Shown: positions 18,920 to 28,813, numbered from the stretch's first letter. The stretch: DNA of 64,000 nt from Alphaproteobacteria bacterium (GCA_030426905.1 JAUHXQ010000003.1:24001-88000); one strand, 5' to 3'. Translations and numbers: made by a program. The notes: generated by a model from the sequence alone, not told the origin.

Positions 18920-20227
18920 TTAAATAAACTTTATTTCTTTCCTTAATTTGATAATACCAGAAATATTCAATAATACTAAAATACCTGCGCAGACGCTCAT
19001 TAGCATTATCAAATTAGTTTGGTCAATGAATTTAGTTGAGATAAAAGCAACAATTGCATAAATGATATATATTATTTTACCGTATTTATGATGAATAAAT
19101 TTTGCACTTTTCATGCCTACAGAAAAATAAGCAAGAATAGTTGTGTACCCTGCTAAGAAAAATAGCACTGTCATAAATATGTCTATATAGGGAAAATGCA
19201 TTGCTAGAGCCTTAGTAATTATTGCTGATGGTTCTTGAATGATTTTATCCTGCCAGACTCCAGTAATTAAGACTATTAATAGGCTAAAAGTGCATATTGT
19301 AACATCAGTGAGTTGGCCAAAAATTGCAAGTTTTGCTTGTAATTCAGGATGTTTGCTGCGTGTTTCGCTCTGCACAACCGAGTCGTAACCTATAGCAATA
19401 TCACCAGAATATACAGCTCTTGCCACACCATGGTGTATTGTAAGTAAAACAGTACTTCCTGCAAAGCCTCCGATTGGAGCGTGAGCTGAAAAAGCATACT
19501 TAAAAATACTAACTATAAGATCCGGTAAAACTTGATAGTTTGTTATAATAATCCATAAACACATCAGGATATAAATAATCATGAATGGAGGCATCAAAAA
19601 CGAACAAATATTTGCTAGCCTTTTTATTCCGCCTATTCCGGTATAAACGGTTAAAAGTAGCATTAAAAACATAACGATATTGCTGTCGATTGCGAAATTT
19701 TGTGCGATGGTATCGTTAATTACTTTGAATTGGAACACTTCAACTCCATAAATGCATAACATTATGCAAGCGCTGATTGGAATTATTTTATTGCCAAAAG
19801 CTTTACCTAGATAGAACATTGATCCACCATCAAAACCACTTTTAGTTTTAACTCTATGGGTAACTCCGAGATAAATTTCTGAATATTTTATTAACATTCC
19901 AGCAAAAGCAGCTATCCAGAGCCAGAATAAGGCACCTGGTCCGCCAATAGTGACTGCTACTACCACTGCAACAATATTTCCTAAACCTATCATGCCGCCA
20001 ACTGACGCAAAATAGAGTTTAAATGGACTAATGCCAGGCATATTTTTTTGCTGGCCAATTTTATATAAGCTGCGGAGTACGTTTTTATAATCTTTGATGA
20101 CACGAAACTGGAATCCCTTAGTTTTAACAGTGAAGTATAAGCCTGGAATCAAGATAAGATATACTCCTATGTAATCCCAAAAGAACGCATCTATTTTATT
20201 TAAAACCGTTATAACGTCAGTCATCAT
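18920..20227 (-). CDS. Sodium:alanine/glycine symporter (AGCS family)
   Basis: A 435-residue polytopic carrier of the AGCS family, which imports alanine or glycine with Na+. The family signature region is intact: GGMIGLGNIVAVVVAVTIGG (about residues 72-91) followed by GALFWLWIAAFAGMLIKYSE. Later segments include AIGYDSVVQSETRSKHPE, also family-specific. About ten or eleven membrane helices are visible. It forms part of the amino-acid uptake set of this genome window. Confidence 0.92.
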   Translation of the reverse strand: MMTDVITVLNKIDAFFWDYIGVYLILIPGLYFTVKTKGFQFRVIKDYKNVLRSLYKIGQQKNMPGISPFKLYFASVGGMIGLGNIVAVVVAVTIGGPGALFWLWIAAFAGMLIKYSEIYLGVTHRVKTKSGFDGGSMFYLGKAFGNKIIPISACIMLCIYGVEVFQFKVINDTIAQNFAIDSNIVMFLMLLLTVYTGIGGIKRLANICSFLMPPFMIIYILMCLWIIITNYQVLPDLIVSIFKYAFSAHAPIGGFAGSTVLLTIHHGVARAVYSGDIAIGYDSVVQSETRSKHPELQAKLAIFGQLTDVTICTFSLLIVLITGVWQDKIIQEPSAIITKALAMHFPYIDIFMTVLFFLAGYTTILAYFSVGMKSAKFIHHKYGKIIYIIYAIVAFISTKFIDQTNLIMLMSVCAGILVLLNISGIIKLRKEIKFI

Positions 20228-20405
20228 AAATTATTTCATGTTTAAAAAAAGTTGCTGATCATAACATCAAAAGGGTTGCAAGTCAAATAATGGTTTTATT
20301 TATATGGCGAGTAAAATGGTAAGGAAAATCATTTTTAAGAAGAAAAAGTTTACAAGGGTAAATTATTATGGTAATAGTTTTGCAGTGATAGAGTGAGGGG
20401 GGATC

Positions 20406-22037
20406 ATGAATTTCCAGGGTACTAATTTATCTTTACCAGACATTTTAATTGTTGTTGCATATCTAGCCATATGCTTAGTTATTGGTTTGCAAAAAGCTGG
20501 TAAAATAAAAACAATCAGAGATTATACACTTGGTTTTAAGCCATTTTCCACAGGTGTATTAATCGCCACTACTTTTGCTACTGCGATTAGTTCTTATAAT
20601 ACAATAGGATTTGTCGGGAAAGCTTATGAATTAGGTCTTGTATTTATATTGCCCAGTTTGTTTGCTCCTCTTTCTTGGTTTATCATGGCCAAATTATTTG
20701 CTCCTAACTTAGAATATTTTCATCAAAAAAAGTTTATAAGCTTTAGTGAAATTATGGAACATTGGTATGGAAAATCTGGTAGATGGGTTACGAATATTGG
20801 AGCTATTATTGTTACTCTAGGTGTGACGGCAGCAAGTATTCTTGCTATCGGCTATTTGTTGCACTATTTTTTAAAAATACCGGAATTTTGGGGAATGAGT
20901 ATTGGTTTATTTGTGGTTACCACTTATTCTGCATCAGGTGGTGTGCAATCTGTTGCTCGTACGGACGTACTACAGTTTTTAATATTTTTTGTTATAATAC
21001 CTGTAGCTTGTGCTGTAGGTGTTAGTAAAATTGGAGGAATAGAGAAGGTTTTTTACTCTTTGCCAGAAACGCATATTACTATCAAAAAATCTAATATACT
21101 ACTTTTTTCAAGTTTTCTATTTTTTACGCTGATACCTTATACAGGTATTCCATATGTGCAGAGAGCTTTGATTTCTAAAGATAATGACCAGTTTAAGAAA
21201 GCGTTCACTATATCAGGAATACTTATGTTGCCATTACTTTTGGCAATATCGTGTATTTCTTTGGTTGCTTATAAACTTAATCCTAATCTTGACTCTAATG
21301 TTGCTTTATTTGACTTTGTTGATCACAATGTTCCATCTGTGATAAAAGGTTTAATGATAGCGGGTTTATTATCTGTGATTATGTCTACGCAAGATTCTTA
21401 TCTTAATACGACAAGTTCATTAATAGCTAAAGATATATGCAAGCAAATATGGCCTCAAATTACCAATAAAAAACAGCTAGCGATAGCTCGTGTTTCCTGT
21501 GTTTTAATATCTTTATTCTCAATTTTTATGGCTATGGAAAAGCAAAATGTGCTTAACATAGAGTGGCTTATTTGTAATTTTTGGACTCCTGTGGTTACGA
21601 TTCCTTTCTTTGGTGGATTAGTAGGAGCTAGGATTAGCGAGAAGCAGTTTTTAATTCTGGTTGCGTTAGTTTTTATTATGGAAACTGCTGCTAGGTATAT
21701 TACCGGCTCATTTGATACTATAAGTCTTATGGTGGGTATTATTACTTCGGTGGTGGTGTTACTGATTGGGCATTTGCATCATAGGAAGAAAACTACTAGT
21801 CAGTGTACTCCTAATCCTGTTTCTAAGGAAGAGTTAGATCCGAAAGCGCGTAATATAGCAGAATGGGAGGATATATTTAATCGCCTAGCTAAATATAAAG
21901 TTGATAAAGAATTATTACCTAAACCTAAGAAGATTGATACAGAGTTAGATCCAAAAGCGCGTAATATAGCGGAATGGAAGGACATATTTGATCGCCTAGC
22001 TAAATATAAAGTTGATCGTTTAGATAAAAAAAATTAA
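20406..22037 (+). CDS. Sodium:solute symporter (SSS) with duplicated C-terminal tail
   Basis: A 543-residue SSS-family carrier with about 13 membrane helices up to about residue 460. Family features include the first-helix segment, ATTFATAISSYNT and the Na+-site region IAGLLSVIMSTQDSYLNTTSSL. The hydrophilic tail (about 475-543) carries a 25-residue motif twice (ELDPKARNIAEW...). GAGGGGGG just upstream of the ATG is a strong ribosome site. It is the non-kinase sister of the next gene, 61 nt downstream; their ends are nearly identical in DNA. Substrate is unknown (proline or another small solute is typical). Confidence 0.88.
   Translation: MNFQGTNLSLPDILIVVAYLAICLVIGLQKAGKIKTIRDYTLGFKPFSTGVLIATTFATAISSYNTIGFVGKAYELGLVFILPSLFAPLSWFIMAKLFAPNLEYFHQKKFISFSEIMEHWYGKSGRWVTNIGAIIVTLGVTAASILAIGYLLHYFLKIPEFWGMSIGLFVVTTYSASGGVQSVARTDVLQFLIFFVIIPVACAVGVSKIGGIEKVFYSLPETHITIKKSNILLFSSFLFFTLIPYTGIPYVQRALISKDNDQFKKAFTISGILMLPLLLAISCISLVAYKLNPNLDSNVALFDFVDHNVPSVIKGLMIAGLLSVIMSTQDSYLNTTSSLIAKDICKQIWPQITNKKQLAIARVSCVLISLFSIFMAMEKQNVLNIEWLICNFWTPVVTIPFFGGLVGARISEKQFLILVALVFIMETAARYITGSFDTISLMVGIITSVVVLLIGHLHHRKKTTSQCTPNPVSKEELDPKARNIAEWEDIFNRLAKYKVDKELLPKPKKIDTELDPKARNIAEWKDIFDRLAKYKVDRLDKKN
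21831..22016 (+). repeat. 75-bp direct repeat in the SSS gene tail
   Basis: Units 21831-21905 and 21942-22016 match at 70 of 75 positions by direct comparison and are separated by 36 nt. Both are in frame and encode the 25-residue motif ELDPKARNIAEW(E/K)DIF(N/D)RLAKYKVD. This is a recent internal duplication. Confidence 0.9.
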
Positions 22038-22098
22038 CTAGTTTACAAACACAAGTTGTTATGTTAGTAATTTTTTAAATTAAGAATATGAGAGGAGA

Positions 22099-25095
22099 AT
22101 GAATTTTCAAAATACCAATTTATCTTTACCAGACATTTTAATTGTTGTTGCATATCTAGTCATATGCCTAGTTATTGGTTTGCAAAAAGCTGGTAAAATA
22201 AAAACAATCAGAGATTATACGCTTGGTTTTAAGCCATTTTCCACAGGGGTATTAATCGCCACTACTTTTGCTACTGCAATTAGCTCTTATAATACTGTAG
22301 GGTATGTCGCTAAGACATATGAATTAGGGCTAGTCTTTATATTGTCAGGTTTTTTTGTACCAATTTGCTGGTTTATTTTAGCTAAATTATTTGAGCCTAA
22401 TCTTGAGGATTTTCAAAAAAAAAGATTTATGAGCTTTAGTGATATTATGGAGCATTGGTATGGTAATACAGGCAGATGGTTAACTAACATTGGTGCTATT
22501 ATTAAAACATTAGGTGTAACCGCTGCAAGTGCAACTGCTATTGGTTATTTATTGCATTATTTTTTAAATATTCCAGAAATATGGGGTATGTGTATAGGAA
22601 TATTTGTTGTTGCTGTGTATTCTGCGTCGGGAGGTATACAAGCTGTTGCTTATACAGATGTTTTTCAATTTTTGATATTTTTTATTGCAATACCGATTGC
22701 TTGCGCTATTGGTATTAGTAAAGCAGGTGGAGTAGAAAAAGTTTTTCATTCTTTACCACCTACTCATACTACCATTAACAAATCTAACATATTGCTCTTT
22801 TTAAGCTTAGTGCTTTACGCTTTAATCCCAGACACTGGCATTCCATATGTGCAAAGAGCTTTATTAGCCAAAGATAGAGTGCAATTTAGAAAAACTTTTA
22901 TTATATCTGGTATGCTAATGTGGCCATTGTTTGTCTTGATAGCTTTTATTGCCTTTATTGCTTATAATAGTGCCCCTGGTATTAATTCTAATTTAGTTTT
23001 TTATCATTTTGTGGATCATAATGTTCAGGTTATTTTGAAAGGGTTTATGATTGCAGGTCTTTTAGCAATTATTATGTCAACCCAAGATTCGTTCTTAAAT
23101 ACTACTAGCTCTCTTATATCGCATGATGTTTGTAAAAAAATATGGCCTTCTCTTACTGATAAGCAAGAATTATTGATTGCTCGTATTTCTTGCGTTTTGA
23201 TAGCAATATTATCTATCGCTATCATTTTTGTTAAAAAAAGTATTATGGATATTTTGTGGTTAGTTGATAATTTTTGGTTTCCGTTAGTAGCGATGCCATT
23301 TTTAGCAGGGTTGATGGGTGCTAGAGTTAGTAGAAAGTATTTTTTAATACTGATTATTTCAGTTTTTGTTACTGAAACTTGGTCTAGGTATATTACGGGA
23401 TCATTTGATAATGTAAGTCTTGTGGTGGGTATTATTACTTCGGTGGTGGTGTTGTTGATTGGGCATTTGCATCATAGGAAGAAAACTACGGGGCGTGTTT
23501 TTCCTCAGGTGTCGGCTGAATTGTTGTTTGTTAACTTCGTGGAAAGAGCTAAGAAGAATAATTTTTCTACCAATTCTATATATACAATTAGTATATTTGT
23601 GGGTCTAAATTATGTATTAGGATTTTTTGCATTAAGTTTTTCTAAATATAACATTTTATATTATTTATTTGTTTTCACTACTTCTATTTCAGTGTTGCTT
23701 ATTCTGAACGAATTATGGGTGAGTGGGCTTAGGAAGTATGTGGCGACGATGTGGAAAATAAGTTTGGTAGTTAGCTTATTGGTAATTCCATCTGTGCTTA
23801 TGTTTACCAATATATTTAATTTACTATGGATATTGAATTTTGCTTTATCTGCTTTGTTATTTTTCTTTTTGACTAATGCTATTGTGGGATCTGTATCTAT
23901 ATTATTGGCGATGGCACTGGGTTTTATGTTAAGAACTTATTTCCCGTTTATTACTAGCAATGCCATTATCGAATCGTGGTTTGCAGTTATACCTTGTGTT
24001 TTGGTTACGATCACTATTATGAATAAAATATATCAAAATAAGTATATCGATAAGGAAGTGAAGTTGATGCTAGAGCAGAAAGTGAAGGAGCGCACTGCAG
24101 AGCTGAAGGAAGCGTTAGAAGCAAGGAAAGAATTTTTAAGTAAAGTAGGGCATGAAATAAGGATTCCTATGCAAGGTACATTAGGTATAGCTGATGTTTT
24201 AGCTGATAAATGGGATAATTTTTCTAACGAAGATAGAAGAAAATATGTGCAAATTATTGCAGATAGTAGTACTCGTTTAATGAGCTATACGTCGAATATA
24301 CTTGATTTAGCTCAAATTCATCAGGATAAGTTTACTTTAGATGTAAGTAAAGATGTTGATTTGGTTAAAATTGTTAAGGATGCTATTCATGATACTGAAT
24401 CTTTAATCATGGCTCAAAATAAAGATTTGAAGATAAAGTTGGATACGAGTGCTAAGGAGCAAATATTGGTTGAGTGTGATTCGACTAGAGTAACTCAGGT
24501 TGTTTCTAATGTGCTTAGTAATGCTGTTAAATATAGTGAAAAAGGTCTGATAAGAATTTTGCTTAAGCCTCAGAAGTTAGCGGTATTATTAGCAATAAGT
24601 GATAATGGTGTGGGAGTACCAGATGGAGAAAAAGAAAGGATTTTTGAGCCCTTTTTTGAGGGAAGTAGAACAAAAAGTCCTGCGTGTGGTACGGGTCTTG
24701 GGCTTGCTATAGCAAAAGAAATAATAGGATTGCATCTTGGCAATATTACCGTTACTGATAATAAGCCTAATGGATCTACTTTTAATATTACTATACCTTA
24801 TAAGTATGATGGGCAAAAAGCTGCGGTAAACGATATAGTATTTGAAGCAGCACAGAAGTTAGAGCAAGAGGCAAAAGAGCGTAAGGCTGTGATAGTAACT
24901 GAAGATCCTATTTCTTTTAATTCTTTAAATCTTTTAATTAACAGATTAGGTTATGAATATGTTGACATTACTACTATTGATCAGGATTATACACTAAAAT
25001 CTTTAGTTAACATAGATTTAGCTATATTAGACAGAACTGCATTAAATAACTTGTTTGCAAAGCTTCAAGCTAACAACTTACAGTTAAAAAATTAA
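22099..25095 (+). CDS. SSS symporter fused to sensor histidine kinase
   Basis: A 998-residue hybrid. Residues 1-465 are an SSS transporter paralogous to the previous gene. About 465-650 add further membrane helices (such as FALSALLFFFLTNAIVGSVSILL). A coiled coil (EQKVKERTAELKEALEARKE) leads to a HisKA domain with the phospho-accepting His685 in VGHEIRIPMQG. The ATPase domain has the N box (NVLSNAVKYS), G1 (DNGVGVP), F (EPFFEG) and G2 (GTGLGLAIAKEI) motifs intact. The last ~70 residues look like the start of a receiver domain, but it is short and its acidic pocket is degenerate (VTEDP). The layout recalls CbrA/PrlS sensors. No response regulator is adjacent. GAGGAG lies only 1 nt before the ATG, unusually close. 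Confidence 0.9.
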   Translation: MNFQNTNLSLPDILIVVAYLVICLVIGLQKAGKIKTIRDYTLGFKPFSTGVLIATTFATAISSYNTVGYVAKTYELGLVFILSGFFVPICWFILAKLFEPNLEDFQKKRFMSFSDIMEHWYGNTGRWLTNIGAIIKTLGVTAASATAIGYLLHYFLNIPEIWGMCIGIFVVAVYSASGGIQAVAYTDVFQFLIFFIAIPIACAIGISKAGGVEKVFHSLPPTHTTINKSNILLFLSLVLYALIPDTGIPYVQRALLAKDRVQFRKTFIISGMLMWPLFVLIAFIAFIAYNSAPGINSNLVFYHFVDHNVQVILKGFMIAGLLAIIMSTQDSFLNTTSSLISHDVCKKIWPSLTDKQELLIARISCVLIAILSIAIIFVKKSIMDILWLVDNFWFPLVAMPFLAGLMGARVSRKYFLILIISVFVTETWSRYITGSFDNVSLVVGIITSVVVLLIGHLHHRKKTTGRVFPQVSAELLFVNFVERAKKNNFSTNSIYTISIFVGLNYVLGFFALSFSKYNILYYLFVFTTSISVLLILNELWVSGLRKYVATMWKISLVVSLLVIPSVLMFTNIFNLLWILNFALSALLFFFLTNAIVGSVSILLAMALGFMLRTYFPFITSNAIIESWFAVIPCVLVTITIMNKIYQNKYIDKEVKLMLEQKVKERTAELKEALEARKEFLSKVGHEIRIPMQGTLGIADVLADKWDNFSNEDRRKYVQIIADSSTRLMSYTSNILDLAQIHQDKFTLDVSKDVDLVKIVKDAIHDTESLIMAQNKDLKIKLDTSAKEQILVECDSTRVTQVVSNVLSNAVKYSEKGLIRILLKPQKLAVLLAISDNGVGVPDGEKERIFEPFFEGSRTKSPACGTGLGLAIAKEIIGLHLGNITVTDNKPNGSTFNITIPYKYDGQKAAVNDIVFEAAQKLEQEAKERKAVIVTEDPISFNSLNLLINRLGYEYVDITTIDQDYTLKSLVNIDLAILDRTALNNLFAKLQANNLQLKN

Positions 25096-25373
25096 ATGCG
25101 ATAACTAATCAAAGCTATGGTATGTTTGGAAATATATTTCTTGTTTGATTGCATCATCAATTTTTTCCTTTAAACTTCGAAAATATCAAGTGTACTGCTA
25201 TTTTCGCTATAAATTGGCATAAAATTCTTTTGAACATAGGTGAAATTTCTTATTCTTGGATGGCGCAAATTCATCAAATATATATTAAAGCACTTGTTTT
25301 TTTGATATAAATACTTATCTTTAAGGTATAAATAAAATTTACTGACAGTAACATTAGCTGAATTAAATTTCGG

Positions 25374-25379
25374 TATAAT
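25374..25379 (+). promoter_or_regulatory. Possible -10 element for the T1SS operon
   Basis: TATAAT 19 nt before the ATG at 25399, at the end of the 303-bp spacer after the SSS-kinase. The -35 region is weak (ACATTA). The rest of that spacer holds no gene I can support; an antisense ORF there overlaps the next gene's start and has no recognisable content. Confidence 0.35.
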
Positions 25380-25398
25380 TAAAAAATATATATAAATT

Positions 25399-27186
25399 AT
25401 GAGCACCAGCGTAGCATTGAGAAACACTCCATCTAATCCACTAGTAAAAGCATTGGAGGATTGTAGAAAAGCATTTATTGTTACTTTCATGTTTTCATTT
25501 GGAGTAAATTTATTAAATTTAATTACTCCTCTATATGCTTTGCAAGTTTTGGATCGAGTTTTGTCTAGTGGCAATAAATTTACTTTGTTGATGCTAAGCT
25601 TAATCATATTCTTCGTATATTTTGCTCATATGCTTTTACAAATCGCGAGATCTTTTACCTTAATTAAAATTGGTGAATGGCTTGATAGAAGGATATCACC
25701 AGCGCTATTTTCTCATGCTGTTGCCAGTGCTGCAATTAGGCCGTCTATGGGTGCTAGTCAGAGTATTCGGGAATTTACTACTATTAAATCATTTTTGACT
25801 AGTGTGGGGATAAATAGTTTGTTTGACGCTCCTTGGTCTGTTATTTATATTTTAGTAATTTTTTTGATACATCCTTATTTGGGGTGGTTGACAATTATTG
25901 GGGCAGTGCTCATGTTGTTTATGGCATTTTTAAATGCTGTTTCGATTAATTCTTCGCTATCTTCATCGAATGAATGCAACTTAAAAGGCCATCATATGGC
26001 TGAGCTTGCAACTCGTAATGCTGAAACTGTTCAGGCTATGGGGATGATGGAAAAAGTAAGGCATAGATGGCTTCAATTAAATGAAGGAGCTTTAAAATGG
26101 CAGTCGATTGCTAGTTATAGAAATGGTGTTATTTCTAATACTACAAGATTTTTACGTTCTATTTTACAGATGTCGGTAACAGGTATAGGAGCTTATATAG
26201 TTATAACTTCTAATGGAACTGATATGACTGCTGGTAATATGATTGCAAGTTCTATAATGGTTGGTCGTGCTATGGCACCATTTGATCAAGCTATAGAAGT
26301 GTGGAAGCAAGTATCTTCTGCTATGAAGTCTTATAAAAAAATTAAGCTATCGTTTGATCAAGAAGCATCAAAGCCTGAGGGAATGTCTATTTCTAATCCT
26401 CAAGGGAAAATTACTGCAGAAAATGTTTTTTTTGCTCCTCCTCCTTCAATGCCGGGAGAACAGCCTAAATATACCCTTAAAGGTTTAAGTTTTACGTTAG
26501 AAGCAGGAAAGTCTTTGGCTATTATTGGTCCTAGTGCTGCAGGAAAATCCACATTAGCTAGATTGTTGGTTGGAGTATGGAAGCCAATTTCTGGGAGCGT
26601 AAGACTAGATGGGTTAGATGTTTTTAATTGGAAGCGTGAAGAGTTTGGTAAGCATGTTGGTTACTTGCCGCAGGGAATTGAATTATTTAGTGGTACGATC
26701 AAAGACAATATTTCGCGTATGGCTAAGGACCCTGATTCTGATGCTATTATTGAGGCTTCGAAGCTTGCTGGTGCGCATGAGATGATATCTAGGCTGCCTA
26801 AAGGGTATGATACAGATATAGGTGTTGCTGGTTCTCTTCTTTCAGGTGGGCAAAGGCAAAGAGTTGGGCTTGCAAGAGCGTTTTATGGGCGTCCAAAGTT
26901 AGTTGTGTTAGACGAACCTAATGCAAATCTTGATGAAAAAGGTGAGCAAGGTTTGGTTGAAGCTTTGGCAAATGCAAAGAAGCAAGATATAACGACTATA
27001 CTTATATCACACAGACCTTCCATTTTATCATTTGTAGATATGATCATGATTTTACAAGAAGGTATGATTGTAGCTTATGGTCCGAAAGATGAGATCATGG
27101 CTCGTTTTGCTCAGGCGGCAAAAGAAGAGCAAGAAAAGGGAAGCAAAAAACCCAAGAACGAGCAAAATAATAAAGAAGAAAAGTAA
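25399..27186 (+). CDS. Type I secretion system permease/ATPase
   Basis: A 595-residue half-size exporter of the PrtD/AprD class. An N-terminal membrane domain (about residues 15-310, opening FSFGVNLLNLITPLYALQVLDRV, typical of the class) precedes an ABC ATPase domain. Walker A is GPSAAGKST, the signature is LSGGQRQRVGLAR and Walker B is LVVLDEPNANLD. The C terminus is a Lys/Glu-rich tail. It pairs with the adaptor gene 16 nt downstream; the outer-membrane TolC partner and any substrate gene are not in the window. Such exporters send unfolded proteins out in one step, and rickettsiae are known to use one for some ankyrin proteins. Confidence 0.92.
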   Translation: MSTSVALRNTPSNPLVKALEDCRKAFIVTFMFSFGVNLLNLITPLYALQVLDRVLSSGNKFTLLMLSLIIFFVYFAHMLLQIARSFTLIKIGEWLDRRISPALFSHAVASAAIRPSMGASQSIREFTTIKSFLTSVGINSLFDAPWSVIYILVIFLIHPYLGWLTIIGAVLMLFMAFLNAVSINSSLSSSNECNLKGHHMAELATRNAETVQAMGMMEKVRHRWLQLNEGALKWQSIASYRNGVISNTTRFLRSILQMSVTGIGAYIVITSNGTDMTAGNMIASSIMVGRAMAPFDQAIEVWKQVSSAMKSYKKIKLSFDQEASKPEGMSISNPQGKITAENVFFAPPPSMPGEQPKYTLKGLSFTLEAGKSLAIIGPSAAGKSTLARLLVGVWKPISGSVRLDGLDVFNWKREEFGKHVGYLPQGIELFSGTIKDNISRMAKDPDSDAIIEASKLAGAHEMISRLPKGYDTDIGVAGSLLSGGQRQRVGLARAFYGRPKLVVLDEPNANLDEKGEQGLVEALANAKKQDITTILISHRPSILSFVDMIMILQEGMIVAYGPKDEIMARFAQAAKEEQEKGSKKPKNEQNNKEEK

Positions 27187-27202
27187 AAATTAGATATACA
27201 TT

Positions 27203-28696
27203 ATGGTTGAAAAAAAAGAGAGCAAAACTGATAAATCTGCAGCTAAAGAATCTTATTCTTATTCTGTAAAACTTTCTTCGTCGACAGAAGGAATAGGAGC
27301 TTCATCTAGTGTAGATGCTAGTACAACAAGCGTAAACGATGAGTCTAATCAAGAAAAAGTAGAGGTAGAAAAAGTATCTCCTGATGAGCATCTTAAAATG
27401 CCAAAAGTTGCTGTGCGGAAGCAAAGAGTAGAAATTCCTTCCTCATCACCATCTCAGCCATATACCGGTGCGCCGTTAGATCCTAAATCTGAGCAAGTGC
27501 AAAAATCTCTTGCTGCATTAAAGAATAATCCTGAAGCTATGAAAATGCTGAAGAAACTTGTTAAGTCTGAGAAACCACCAACTATAGGCCAAAGAATTAC
27601 AACTGCTGCAAATCAGATCACAGTTAAAAATGTAAAAAAAGCAACTACTGGCTTACTTAAAGGAATTGATGGTTTTATTAGCTTTGTTACTAAAAAAGAG
27701 GGTGCAAATAGAAATGATGTGTTACAGAAAGCGCGTTCTCCTATCTTATTTGGCTTTTGGGTAGTAGTAGTCACTTTTTTTATCGCTGGAATTTGGTCAG
27801 GCGTTGCTCCTTTAGATAAAGCTTCTCATGCTATGGGTTTTGTAGTTACAGATTCAAAAAAACAAATTATTCAGCATAGAGAAGGCGGAATTCTAGAAGA
27901 GATTAATGTTAAAGAAGGTGAAGAGGTAGAAGCAGGTCAGGTACTTGCTAGACTTAGTGATATTCAAATAAAAACAGGACTTGATGGTTTAAGAGCTCAA
28001 AAAAATTCTTTTGAAAAACAGCTTGAGATTATTCGAGAGCAGCTGACAGCATTAGAAGATCTTCAACAAAAAGGTTTTGTATCAAAGACTCAATTATTGG
28101 AAGCTCAGTCAAAAGAGGCTCAGCTTATCGCTCAGCTTAGCGATGCGGAGGCAAAGATTGCAGATTATGAGGAGAGACTTGGTAGGTTATCAGTGATTGC
28201 GCCAGTTAGTGGTATTGTTAATCAGATACAGGTTCATACAAAGGGTGGTACGGTTCCTTCTGGAGGCACTTTAATGACAATCACACCAAAAGATGAGTCA
28301 TTGGTTGTAGAAGCATATGTATCTCCTGATGATATTGATGCTGTTCACATTGGTCTAAAATCGAAAGTAAGAATTTCTGCATTTAAACACAGGAGTACGG
28401 CACCTTTAGATGGAGTGGTTTCATTTGTATCTTCAGATGTTTTTGAGCCACCACAAGGAAATTATGCTTACTCTCAAGAAGGGTTGTTATTACAACGTGA
28501 TCCTAAAGGACTTAAATATAAAGTAAGAGTGGAAATTGATAAAGATCAATTGAAGAAAATCTCAAAATATCGTGATTATGAATTATATCCCGGTATGCAA
28601 GCTGATGTAACTATTGTTATTGGTGAAAGAACATTATTACAATATCTATTAGATCCAATTACAACTACTTTCTGGTTTGCTTTAAAAGAGCAGTAG
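27203..28696 (+). CDS. Type I secretion membrane-fusion (HlyD-type) adaptor
   Basis: A 497-residue periplasmic adaptor. Residues 1 to about 180 form an unusual Ser/Lys/Glu-rich cytoplasmic lead. A single membrane helix (FGFWVVVVTFFIAGIWSG) follows, then the HlyD core: GFVVTDSKKQIIQHREGG, a shortened coiled-coil hairpin (ALEDLQQKGFVSKTQLLEAQ) and the lipoyl/beta-barrel part (RLSVIAPVSGIVNQIQVH, DVTIVIGERTL). Classical adaptors have cytoplasmic leads of about 10-60 residues, so the long one is notable. It is co-transcribed with the ABC exporter upstream. Confidence 0.9.
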   Translation: MVEKKESKTDKSAAKESYSYSVKLSSSTEGIGASSSVDASTTSVNDESNQEKVEVEKVSPDEHLKMPKVAVRKQRVEIPSSSPSQPYTGAPLDPKSEQVQKSLAALKNNPEAMKMLKKLVKSEKPPTIGQRITTAANQITVKNVKKATTGLLKGIDGFISFVTKKEGANRNDVLQKARSPILFGFWVVVVTFFIAGIWSGVAPLDKASHAMGFVVTDSKKQIIQHREGGILEEINVKEGEEVEAGQVLARLSDIQIKTGLDGLRAQKNSFEKQLEIIREQLTALEDLQQKGFVSKTQLLEAQSKEAQLIAQLSDAEAKIADYEERLGRLSVIAPVSGIVNQIQVHTKGGTVPSGGTLMTITPKDESLVVEAYVSPDDIDAVHIGLKSKVRISAFKHRSTAPLDGVVSFVSSDVFEPPQGNYAYSQEGLLLQRDPKGLKYKVRVEIDKDQLKKISKYRDYELYPGMQADVTIVIGERTLLQYLLDPITTTFWFALKEQ

Positions 28697-28742
28697 CAAA
28701 AGAGGTCATTCATTGCATTATTGGAATATGGCAATAAAATGC

Positions 28743-28771
28743 TTGACTGATTTAGATAACTACAATAGATT
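28743..28771 (+). promoter_or_regulatory. Promoter for the rpmB-rpmE cluster
   Basis: TTGACT (28743-28748) and TAGATT (28766-28771) are spaced by exactly 17 nt and lie about 42 nt before the rpmB ATG, with AGAGGAAAAG as ribosome site before the start. A reasonable sigma-70 match in the 117-bp spacer. Confidence 0.5.
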
Positions 28772-28813
28772 ATCTTTTTAATCGAATTTAAGTATAGAGT
28801 AGAGGAAAAGCAG

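Noticed and set aside
24589-24816. 75-codon minus-strand ORF inside the kinase
   Set aside because: Shadow of the ATPase domain; the plus strand has all conserved boxes.
25170-25607. 145-codon minus-strand ORF before the T1SS gene
   Set aside because: It overlaps the conserved start of the exporter and has no family features.
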